From assembly GCF_009687845.1 (NCBI RefSeq), contig NZ_BLAD01000037.1:62001-126000 (forward strand): a DNA stretch of 64,000 nt, written 5' to 3'. The notes under the pieces are model-generated. The model ran no database searches, had not been told where the DNA came from, and was given only the letters and a program-made list of their open reading frames with translations. This stretch comes from Acrocarpospora corrugata. GTDB taxonomy: Bacteria; Actinomycetota; Actinomycetes; Streptosporangiales; Streptosporangiaceae. Of the stretch, positions 1-6,785 are shown piece by piece (the stretch's first letter is position 1; each line of letters begins with the position of its first letter). The position numbers and the translations under genes are program-made.

Positions 1-189
1 GGGCGACAGCCCGTTGGCGATCATCGGCACGTCGTCGTGGAGGGGGAGCGCGGCCGGTGAATCGGTCCGGCTGAGCGGAACCGCGGAGGCGGCGGACGGT
101 CTTCTGGACCGATCTGATCCGCACGCGGCCGTCACGCTCGCGAGGGCGCTGACCAGCAGAAACTTGCGTCTATCTATCGAGGGGGGCAT
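1..189 (-). CDS. Polyamine-type ABC transporter substrate-binding lipoprotein (N-terminus, cut by window edge)
   Basis: Only the first 63 codons are present because the gene runs off the left edge. The ATG at 189 opens a signal sequence with a twin arginine (DRRKFLL) and a lipobox-like VTAAC, followed by a Ser/Pro/Ala-rich stretch and the segment LPLHDDVPMIANGLSP. That segment resembles the start of the mature domain in PotD/spermidine-type binding proteins (LPLYDDN.PIADGL). It would be an exported, lipid-anchored solute receptor for an ABC importer whose other genes should lie to the left. It is divergent from the oxidoreductase/Rieske/aminotransferase operon starting at 332, which suggests uptake and breakdown of the same amine. 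The ligand cannot be read from this fragment. Confidence 0.7.
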   Translation of the reverse strand, partial: MPPSIDRRKFLLVSALASVTAACGSDRSRRPSAASAVPLSRTDSPAALPLHDDVPMIANGLSP

Positions 190-225
190 GGCGGTCTCTC
201 TTCTGGAACCCAAATCACCTCTTGC

Positions 226-253
226 CAGACTGACTGGTTGCCCAGTTAGTCTG
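226..253. promoter_or_regulatory. 28-bp inverted repeat in the divergent promoter region
   Basis: The arms CAGACTGACTGG (226-237) and CCAGTTAGTCTG (242-253) are inverted copies with one mismatch and a 4-base spacer. The site sits between the lipoprotein start (189) and the oxidoreductase start (332), where a regulator could control both directions. It has no T-tract and is too far from any gene end to be a terminator. The regulator is not identified. Confidence 0.6.
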
Positions 254-331
254 TCGCTGAGGACCAAAGGCCACAAGGCTTGCGGACACAAGTTTTCCGG
301 GTCGTAACGCCGCGCAGAAGGGGTTCCGGCA

Positions 332-1945
332 GTGGACCTGAACCTGAAGCCCACCTACGACGCCATCGTCATCGGCGGAGGCCACAACGGCCTCGTCGCC
401 GCCGCCTATCTCGCCCGCGCGGGCCTCAAGCCGCTCGTGCTCGAATCCCGTCCGGTGACCGGCGGAGCCGCCACCACCGAGACCCCCTGGGGTCCCGACT
501 TCAAGGTGACCGCGCTCTCGTACGTCATGAGCCTGATGCCCCCGACGATCCTCAACGACCTGCGGCTGCCGGAGCACGGCTACCAGGTCATCCCGATGGG
601 CCCGAGTTTCGTGCCGTTCCCCGACGGCAGGTCGCTGCTCACCGAGACCGGCGACCCCGCCCACGAACACGCCCAGCTCGCCTCCTTCAGCAAGAAGGAC
701 GCCGAGAACATGCCGAAATACGAGGCGTGGCTGCGCGGCATCGGCGACGTGCTCTCCCCGCTGCTCATGAAGACCCCGCCGAACGTCGGCTCCACCCGCC
801 CGCGCGACCTGCTGGCCCAGCTCCGGCTGGCCTGGGGCATGCGCGGCCTGTCCACCAGGGGCACCGCCGACGCGGTCCGCCTGTTCACCATGTCGGTCGC
901 CGACCTGCTCGACGAGTGGTTCGAGTCGCCCGAGGTCAAGGGCATGATGGCGATCAACGGCGTGATCGGCACCTGGGCCGGCCCGGCCGAGCCAGGCACC
1001 GCCTACGTGATGATGCACCACACGATCGGCGACGTCGGCGACGGCAAGATGGGCAGCTGGGGTTACCCGGTCGGCGGCATGGGCGCGGTCAGCGCCGCGA
1101 TCCGCCGCTCGGCCGAGGCTTTCGGCGCGACCGTGCTCACCGACGCCCGGGTGGAGCGCATCCTGGTCGCGGACGGCAGGGTCACCGGCGTCGCGCTCCG
1201 GGACGGCCGCGAGTTCAGGGCCGGCACGGTCGTCGCCGCCACCCACCCGAGGATCACCTTCCTGGACCAGCTGGACCGCGCCCACCTCCCGGCCGATTTC
1301 GTCGCCGACATCGAACGATGGCGCTCCCGCAGCGGCGTCGTCAAGATCAATGTGGCTCTTTCCGAACTTCCGAGGTTCACCGCGAACCCGGATCTGACGC
1401 CCGAGCAGCTCAGCGGCTCGGTCGAGCTCTGTCACTCCATCGAATACCTCGAGCAGGCCTTCCAGGACGCCCGCGCCGGCCGCGCCGCCACCGCCCCCTT
1501 CAGCGACAGCGTGATCCCGTCCACCCTGGACCGCACCCTCTGCCCCGACGGCACCCACATCATGTCGATGTTCACCCAGTGGGTCCCGCACACCTGGGCC
1601 GACGAACCGCACACCGAGGAGCTGGACGCCTACGCCGACCGCGTCATCGAGGGCTACGACCAGCTCGCCCCCGGCTTCAAGGCGTCCGTGCTGCACCGCC
1701 AGGTGATCGGCCCGCACCAGATGGCCGAGGAGTACGGCCTGGTCGGCGGCAACATCTTCCACGGCGAACTCTCCCCGGACCAGCTCTTCCACCTGCGGCC
1801 CGCGCCCGGTTTCGCCGACTACACGACCCCCGTCAAGGGGCTCTACCAGTGCTCTTCGGCCACCCACGGCGGTGGCGGCGTGACCGGCATCGCCGGATAT
1901 CTGTGCGGAAAGCGCATCCTCAACGACAGGAAGTGGTGGAGATGA
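332..1945 (+). CDS. FAD/NAD(P)-dependent oxidoreductase, phytoene-desaturase-like / PYROXD2-like
   Basis: This 537-residue protein begins with a dinucleotide-binding fold (IVIGGGHNGLVAAAYLARAG, about residues 11-30). It ends with a flavin-site-like GGGGVTGIAGYLCG, the layout of the large phytoene-desaturase/PYROXD2 amine-oxidase superfamily. No iron-sulfur or membrane segment is seen, so it should be a soluble flavoenzyme. The GTG start at 332 follows an AGAAGGGG ribosome-binding site. The stop overlaps the next ATG (ATGA), so it is translationally coupled to the Rieske oxygenase. Linkage to an amine-type binding protein and an aminotransferase suggests oxidation of an amine or a derived intermediate. 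Substrate is unknown. Confidence 0.8.
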   Translation: MDLNLKPTYDAIVIGGGHNGLVAAAYLARAGLKPLVLESRPVTGGAATTETPWGPDFKVTALSYVMSLMPPTILNDLRLPEHGYQVIPMGPSFVPFPDGRSLLTETGDPAHEHAQLASFSKKDAENMPKYEAWLRGIGDVLSPLLMKTPPNVGSTRPRDLLAQLRLAWGMRGLSTRGTADAVRLFTMSVADLLDEWFESPEVKGMMAINGVIGTWAGPAEPGTAYVMMHHTIGDVGDGKMGSWGYPVGGMGAVSAAIRRSAEAFGATVLTDARVERILVADGRVTGVALRDGREFRAGTVVAATHPRITFLDQLDRAHLPADFVADIERWRSRSGVVKINVALSELPRFTANPDLTPEQLSGSVELCHSIEYLEQAFQDARAGRAATAPFSDSVIPSTLDRTLCPDGTHIMSMFTQWVPHTWADEPHTEELDAYADRVIEGYDQLAPGFKASVLHRQVIGPHQMAEEYGLVGGNIFHGELSPDQLFHLRPAPGFADYTTPVKGLYQCSSATHGGGGVTGIAGYLCGKRILNDRKWWR

Positions 1946-3066
1946 ACACGGCGCCCCTCGACCTCGACGCCGTCCGGGCCTGCCTGGAGCCGCCGGGCAT
2001 GATGCTGCCCAGGGACGCGTACACCAGTGACGACGTGCTGGCCTGGGAGCGGCGGGTCGTCTTCGGCGGCGGCTGGGTCTGCGCCGGCCGGGCGACCACG
2101 CTCGGGCCACGGTCCCGGATGGCGGTGGCCGTCGGCGACGACTCGGTGCTGCTGGTCCGGGACGAGGACGGCACGCTGCGCGGGTTCTACAACGTGTGCC
2201 GGCACCGGGGGCACGAGCTGCTGCCGTGCGGCTCCAGCGCCACCGGCCGGTTCATCGCCTGCCCGTACCACAACTGGGTCTACGACCTGCGCGGCGACCT
2301 GCACCGGATCCCGCGGGCCGAACCGCCGAAGCTCGGCCTGGTGCCGGTGCCGGTGGTCGAATGGCACGGCTTCGTCTTCGTGAACGCGTCCGGCGACGCG
2401 CCGCCGATCGGCGACTACCTGGCCGGTCTTGAGGAGATCGCCGCCCCGTACGGCATGGCGGACCTGGAGGTCGCCGCCTCGCACGACTACGAGCTGAACG
2501 CCAACTGGAAACTGGCCGTGGAGAACTACCACGAGTGCTACCACTGCCCCGCCATCCACCCCGAACTGTGCCGCATTTCCCCGCCCGACAGCGGCGACAA
2601 CTACCGCCCGGCAGGACTCTGGGCCGGCGGCAAGATGGACCTGATCGAAGGCGCCCAGACCATGTCCATGGACGGCGCCTCCGGCGCGGGCCCGCTGCCG
2701 GGCATCACCGGCGACCGGCTGCGCATCGTGGAATACGTGCAGCTCTTCCCCAACCTGCTGCTCAGCATGCACCCCGACTACGTCATGACGCACGTGCTCG
2801 AACCGGTCAGCGCCGACCGGACCAGAGTCACCTGCCAGTGGCTGTTCCCGCCGGGCACCACCGACGTCGCCTACGCCGTCGACTTCTGGGACCTCACCAA
2901 CCGCCAGGACTGGTCGGCCTGCGAGGGCGTGCAGCGCGGGGTCTCCTCGCGCGGCTACCGGCCGGGCCCGTTCTCTGCCGACGAGGACGTCACCTACCAG
3001 TGGATCGCCACCATGGCGACCGCCTATCTCACGGGCCGCGCGCCGGCCCTACCCGAGAGGATCTGA
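1942..3066 (+). CDS. Rieske non-haem iron oxygenase, alpha subunit (glycine-betaine/carnitine oxygenase-like)
   Basis: A 374-residue terminal oxygenase. The N-terminal Rieske [2Fe-2S] domain has ligands C86-x-H88 and C107-x2-H110 (CRHRGH ... CPYHNW). The C-terminal catalytic domain carries ENYHECYHCPAIHPEL, giving mononuclear iron ligands H201 and H206. The ECYHCP..HP form is typical of the family acting on quaternary ammonium compounds (GbcA, CntA, stachydrine demethylase). The ATG at 1942 overlaps the upstream stop by 4 bases. No ferredoxin-type reductase partner is encoded in the operon, so electrons must come from elsewhere or from the flavoprotein next door. Family assignment is firm; the substrate is inferred only from class and context. 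Confidence 0.88.
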   Translation: MNTAPLDLDAVRACLEPPGMMLPRDAYTSDDVLAWERRVVFGGGWVCAGRATTLGPRSRMAVAVGDDSVLLVRDEDGTLRGFYNVCRHRGHELLPCGSSATGRFIACPYHNWVYDLRGDLHRIPRAEPPKLGLVPVPVVEWHGFVFVNASGDAPPIGDYLAGLEEIAAPYGMADLEVAASHDYELNANWKLAVENYHECYHCPAIHPELCRISPPDSGDNYRPAGLWAGGKMDLIEGAQTMSMDGASGAGPLPGITGDRLRIVEYVQLFPNLLLSMHPDYVMTHVLEPVSADRTRVTCQWLFPPGTTDVAYAVDFWDLTNRQDWSACEGVQRGVSSRGYRPGPFSADEDVTYQWIATMATAYLTGRAPALPERI

Positions 3067-3067
3067 A

Positions 3068-4468
3068 ATGTCTGTCGTCAGCGAGCCGATGGTTCGCCCG
3101 GACAGCTTGGCAAGGCTGGACAGCCTGATCGAGGGCCAGGAAGCCGACTTCCTGGCCCGCACCGCCGAATCCCGGCGGATCCGCCGGGACTGCGCCGACG
3201 TGCTGGCCGGAGGCGTCGCCTCCAACTGGCAGGACGCGCCCCCGGGCGCGGTGTGGATCTCGCACGGCTCCGGCTCCCGTGTCGTCGACGTGGACGGCAC
3301 CTCCTACGTGGACCTGCACGGCGGCTTCGGCGTCGGCCTGGTCGGCCACGCCCACCCGGCCATCGTCGCGGCCGTGCACGACCGGGTCCGGCTGGGCACC
3401 CACTTCGCCCAGCCGACCGAGGACGCGGTCGTGGTGGCGCGGGCGCTGGCCCGCCGGTTCGGGCTGCCGATGTGGCGGTTCGGCAACTCCGGCACCGAGG
3501 CCACCATGGACGCGGTGCACCTGATGCGGGTCGCCACCGGCCGCACGAAGATCATCAAGGTGGAGGGCAGCTACCACGGGCACCACGACTCGGTGCAGGT
3601 GTCGGTGTATCCGTCCGCCGAGGACGCCGGGCCCGCGTTCCGGCCGCGTTCGGTGCGGCAGGGCCTGGCCGTACCGCCGGATCTGGCCCGGCTGACGATC
3701 GTGGTGCCGTTCGGCGACCTGGAGGCGGTCGAGCGGGTGCTGATCGAGAACCCGGGCGAGATCGCCGGCATGATCGTCGAACCGGTCATGATGAACATCG
3801 GGCTGATCCCGCCGCCGGACGGATACCTGGGGACGCTGAAGGCCCTGCTCAACCGGTACGGCGCCTACCTGGCCTTCGACGAGGTCAAGACCGGGCTGGC
3901 GGTGGCCCCCGGCGGGGCCAGCGAGCTGCTCGGCGTGACGCCCGACCTGATCTGCCTGGCCAAGGCGCTCGGCGGCGGGCTGCCGTGCGGCGCGATCGGC
4001 GGCACCCCCGAGCTGATGGGGCTGATCGCGGAGGGCGTGTACGAGCAGGTGGGCACCTTCAACGGCAACCCGCTGACGATGGCGGCGGCCAGGACGGTGC
4101 TGCTGGACATCCTGGACGACGCCGCGTACCGGCACTTCGAGCGGCTGCGGGCGATCATGGCGGAGGGCGCGACCGGCATCCTGCGGGCGCACGGCCTGGC
4201 CGGGTACGTGCAGTCGTTCGGCGCGAAGGGCGCGGTCATCTTCCACGACCGGCTGCTCCGCAACTACCGCGACTTCCTGGACTACCCCGACCAGTGGGGG
4301 CAGGCGCACTGGCTCTACCAGCACAACGGCGGGGTGTTCCTGCCGCCGTGGGGCAAGTGCGAGCAGTGGACGGTCTCGGTCCAGCACGGAGAGGACGACG
4401 TCCGCCGATTCCTGGTGAATCTGGAGCGAATGGCCAGAGATTACGCGGGGAGCGCGGCCATCAGATAG
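3068..4468 (+). CDS. Class III PLP-dependent aminotransferase (glutamate-1-semialdehyde aminomutase-like)
   Basis: A 466-residue fold-type I PLP enzyme. The PLP lysine is about K299 in LAKALGGGLP, the ring-nitrogen aspartate lies in AFDEVKTG, and SYHGHHD resembles glutamate-1-semialdehyde aminomutase. It starts one base after the stop of the Rieske gene and completes the operon. Class III enzymes move terminal amino groups to 2-oxo acids, fitting processing of an imported amine. A true haem-biosynthesis HemL role is unlikely in this catabolic setting. The 3' end overlaps the convergent small gene at 4441 by 28 bases. Confidence 0.85.
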   Translation: MSVVSEPMVRPDSLARLDSLIEGQEADFLARTAESRRIRRDCADVLAGGVASNWQDAPPGAVWISHGSGSRVVDVDGTSYVDLHGGFGVGLVGHAHPAIVAAVHDRVRLGTHFAQPTEDAVVVARALARRFGLPMWRFGNSGTEATMDAVHLMRVATGRTKIIKVEGSYHGHHDSVQVSVYPSAEDAGPAFRPRSVRQGLAVPPDLARLTIVVPFGDLEAVERVLIENPGEIAGMIVEPVMMNIGLIPPPDGYLGTLKALLNRYGAYLAFDEVKTGLAVAPGGASELLGVTPDLICLAKALGGGLPCGAIGGTPELMGLIAEGVYEQVGTFNGNPLTMAAARTVLLDILDDAAYRHFERLRAIMAEGATGILRAHGLAGYVQSFGAKGAVIFHDRLLRNYRDFLDYPDQWGQAHWLYQHNGGVFLPPWGKCEQWTVSVQHGEDDVRRFLVNLERMARDYAGSAAIR

Positions 4469-4698
4469 GCGAGCCGCGCCGCGGCGTCTTCGACCGAATC
4501 CACCGTGCCGAGACGGTAGCCCCAGGAGGTGATGAAGGCGCCGTGGTCGGTGCAGGTGACCGTCTCGGTGAGATTGTCGCTGAACCGGTTGCGGACCTGC
4601 ACCCGGGGTGGCGAGGCGGTCATCACCCGGACCGAAAGGTCGATGTGCTCGCGGGTAGCGGCAGCGAACCGCTCAAGGCAGGACATTGTGTCCAGCAT
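4441..4698 (-). CDS. Small hypothetical protein of the Scr1-like module
   Basis: An 85-residue protein of unknown function. The ATG at 4698 was chosen because GGGAGGTGA stands 8 bases before it; longer readings to the right lack such a site. It begins MLDTMSCLERFAAATREHID and ends in a helical, Ala/Leu-rich stretch. There is no signal peptide or membrane segment. It follows the XRE regulator gene on the same strand after about 70 bases, so it may be the effector or partner of that regulator, in the way DUF397-type proteins pair with Scr1-like regulators. I do not recognise the family. Confidence 0.6.
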   Translation of the reverse strand: MLDTMSCLERFAAATREHIDLSVRVMTASPPRVQVRNRFSDNLTETVTCTDHGAFITSWGYRLGTVDSVEDAAARLAYLMAALPA

Positions 4699-4768
4699 TG
4701 CACAATCACCTCCCGGTAAGGGAAAAGGATTGCACGGCTGACTTCTGCTGAGCAAGCAATTGTGGGCG

Positions 4769-5620
4769 TTAATCCACCGATTGTTTCGCGTACTCGTCGG
4801 CGGCCTTGACCAGAATCGACCGGGCGTCCTCCCGGAAGGCGGCGATCTCCACGAACTCCTCGAAGGCGCGGGCGTAAAAGGCGATGTCATCGGGGTCGCG
4901 GAAGAGAATGTCCTTGGTCCGGGTGGGCACTCCCACCAGCGCGTCGTTGTAGATCCAGAAGGCGTTGAGCAGCGCCGAGGGCAGCGGCGCGGTGAACGGC
5001 AGGATGCCGAACTCGACGTTGGGCAGGGTGGTCACGGCGAGTAACCGGTCGATCTGGCCGCGCATCACGTCCACCGGGGCCAGCCGGTAGTAGAGCACCG
5101 ACTCCGGCACGATGAAGCGGAACGTGCGGGTGGGGTCGTAGAGGATCTCCTGGCGCTGCATCCTGACCCGGATCGCCGCGTCCACGTCGTCGGTGGCGTC
5201 GTAGAGGCGGCGGACTTTGGTGAAGATGTGGCGGGCGTACTCGGCGGTCTGGAGGAGGCCGACGACCACCCCCAGCTCGAATGCCCGAAACAGGCGGGTT
5301 CGTGACTCAAGGTCACGAATGTCCTCCTGGAGTGCGGCGAGTCCGCTCTTGTGCCGCCCCCGCCAGGAGTCCTGCCGCTCCAGCAGGCCGACCGCCTGCT
5401 GGATCAGGCCGTCCATCACGGCCGGTTCCGCCGCCACCGCCTGCGCCCAGACCACCACGTCGTCCTCGGTGGCGGTCTGCCGGGCGTTTTCGATCCTGGA
5501 CACCTTGGACGGCTGCCAGTTCAGCCGCTCCGCGAGGTCCTTGCCCGACAGGTGCGCGCTTTCGCGCAATTGCCGAAGCTGCAAGCCGAGATCGATCCGC
5601 GCCTGCTGGAAACCGCTCAC
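4769..5620 (-). CDS. XRE helix-turn-helix regulator with DUF5753 domain (Scr1-like antitoxin/regulator)
   Basis: A protein of about 283 residues. The N-terminal helix-turn-helix (LRESAHLSGKDLAERLNWQPSKVSRIENARQ) spans about residues 18-48. A long C-terminal DUF5753 domain follows, with typical pieces such as LLQTAEYAR, YRLAPVDVMRGQIDRLLA and NAFWIYNDALVGVPTRTKDILFRDPDDI. This architecture is the abundant actinomycete Scr1/BldB-associated type, usually paired with a small partner protein. The GTG at 5620 is preferred because GGAGG lies 6 bases upstream; the TTG one codon earlier is too close. Small genes flank it on both sides on the same strand. Confidence 0.88.
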   Translation of the reverse strand: MSGFQQARIDLGLQLRQLRESAHLSGKDLAERLNWQPSKVSRIENARQTATEDDVVVWAQAVAAEPAVMDGLIQQAVGLLERQDSWRGRHKSGLAALQEDIRDLESRTRLFRAFELGVVVGLLQTAEYARHIFTKVRRLYDATDDVDAAIRVRMQRQEILYDPTRTFRFIVPESVLYYRLAPVDVMRGQIDRLLAVTTLPNVEFGILPFTAPLPSALLNAFWIYNDALVGVPTRTKDILFRDPDDIAFYARAFEEFVEIAAFREDARSILVKAADEYAKQSVD

Positions 5621-5700
5621 CAATAACCTCCGGCCTTAGTGCGCTCAAAGGTAGACGGGTGACCGCCGCTCAGACCATAGGGAACTCCCTAACGGTCCGA

Positions 5701-5907
5701 TCAACTCAGCACCTTCCTGGCGATCTCCACCAGCAGTTCTCTCGGGACTTCCACGGCGGTCTCCCCGTCGAGCACATGGAGCAGATCGGCGCGCGCCTCC
5801 CCGTCCACCAGCTCAAGTCCCTGGACGACGATGGTGCCGCGGTCGGTTTCGTACAGTGACGGGCAGGCGCCCGCCTCGGAGGTCGAGCCAAGAAATCGGA
5901 GTCGCAT
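5701..5907 (-). CDS. Small acidic hypothetical protein upstream of the Scr1-like regulator
   Basis: A 68-residue protein (MRLRFLGSTSEAGACPSLYE...), acidic, with no membrane segment. The ATG at 5907 has GGAAGGA about 7 bases upstream. It precedes the XRE gene on the same strand by 80 bases and is probably the first gene of the three-gene unit. Short proteins with an MRxRFLG start and a CPSLYxTDRGT-like stretch commonly neighbour Scr1-type regulators in actinomycetes, but their role is unknown to me. It is not a DUF397 protein by eye. The upstream region carries a striking CAATTG-rich palindrome. Confidence 0.65.
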   Translation of the reverse strand: MRLRFLGSTSEAGACPSLYETDRGTIVVQGLELVDGEARADLLHVLDGETAVEVPRELLVEIARKVLS

Positions 5908-5925
5908 GACGACGTCCTTCCCCGA

Positions 5926-5952
5926 ACAATTGCCGCAATTGCGGGCAATTGT
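5926..5952. promoter_or_regulatory. CAATTG triple repeat / near-perfect palindrome
   Basis: CAATTG occurs at 5927, 5936 and 5946, forming a palindrome centred on CCGCAATTGCGG (5933-5944) with outer ACAATTGCC / GGCAATTGT arms; one extra G breaks perfect symmetry. It lies about 20-45 bases upstream of the small gene starting at 5907. It is a plausible operator for the XRE regulator. The same 12-bp core recurs at 16819-16830. Confidence 0.5.
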
Positions 5953-6017
5953 AGGGCGGCTCATGTTTCGCCGGTATGTCATTCATAGAACTCATAGCAT
6001 CTCAAACCGGGCAAAAC

Positions 6018-6782
6018 TTACTGCACGGCCCACGCCGGGGGTCGTTTCTGCAGGAACGCGCTCATGCCCTCGCGGGCCTCGTCGGAGGAGAACAGCCGGG
6101 CGGACCTGGCGGCCATCTCGGCGCCGCGCTCGGCCAGCTCCCGCCTGACCTGCTCGGTCACCAGGCGCTTGGATTCGGCCAGCCCCTGCGGGGAGCCCGC
6201 GCGCAGGCCCGCCAGCACGGTCTCCACGGCCGCGTCCAGACCGGCGGCGGGCACCGCCCGGGTGAGCAGGCCGATCCGCTCCGCCTCGGGACCGCCGAAC
6301 GTCTCCCCGGTGATGAAGTAGCGCCCGGCCGCGCGCGGGTCCAGCCGGGGCAGCAGGGTGAGGGAGATCATCGCCGGGCTCAGGCCGAGCCTGGCCTCGG
6401 TGAAGGCGTAGTCGCCCCGCTCGTCGGCGAGCACGATGTCGCACGCGCCCAGCAGGCCGAGCCCGCCCGCGCGGGCCTTGCCCGTCACCTTCGCCACCAC
6501 CGGCTTGGGCAGCTCGACGATCAGGGTGAGCAGCTCGATCAGGCGGCGGCTGCCGGCGTCCATGCCCTCGGCGGCGGCCTCGCCCAGGTCCGCGCCCGCG
6601 CAGAAGACCGGCCCGGTGTGGGTGAGCAGCACCGCCCGGACGTCCTCGTCGGCGGTGGCGGCCTCCAGGTGGCCGGAGAGCTCCTCGATCAGCCGCTGGG
6701 ACAGGGCGTTGCGGTTGCGCGGCGAGTCGAGCGTGACGGTCGCCACCCCCCGGTCGGCCGCCAGGTGAACCACACTCTCCAT
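6018..6782 (-). CDS. Enoyl-CoA hydratase/isomerase family (methylglutaconyl-CoA hydratase-like)
   Basis: A 254-residue crotonase-fold protein with the CoA/oxyanion segments CAGADLGE (about 61-68) and GLGLLGACDIVLADE (about 103-117). It starts 3 bases after the stop of the biotin carboxylase gene, so the two are co-transcribed. Next to a methylcrotonyl-type carboxylase, the expected reaction is hydration of 3-methylglutaconyl-CoA in leucine breakdown. The family also covers other enoyl-CoA hydratases, so substrate specificity is an inference from the operon. Confidence 0.82.
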   Translation of the reverse strand: MESVVHLAADRGVATVTLDSPRNRNALSQRLIEELSGHLEAATADEDVRAVLLTHTGPVFCAGADLGEAAAEGMDAGSRRLIELLTLIVELPKPVVAKVTGKARAGGLGLLGACDIVLADERGDYAFTEARLGLSPAMISLTLLPRLDPRAAGRYFITGETFGGPEAERIGLLTRAVPAAGLDAAVETVLAGLRAGSPQGLAESKRLVTEQVRRELAERGAEMAARSARLFSSDEAREGMSAFLQKRPPAWAVQ

Positions 6783-6785
6783 CAG

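Noticed and set aside
14-307. Plus-strand reading frame of 97 codons at the left edge
   Set aside because: The opposite strand encodes a coherent lipoprotein signal and PotD-like start, so this frame is a shadow.
215-2110. Long minus-strand reading frame (631 codons) opposite the FAD oxidoreductase
   Set aside because: It is antisense to a clear enzyme gene, has low-complexity Gly/Ala/Arg/Val composition and no domain; such shadows are expected at this GC content. The same applies to long antisense frames across the carboxylase, frd, protease and helicase genes.
5701-5907. DUF397-type Scr1 partner
   Set aside because: The sequence lacks the usual W.KSS / GGNCVEVA pattern; kept as an unassigned small protein.
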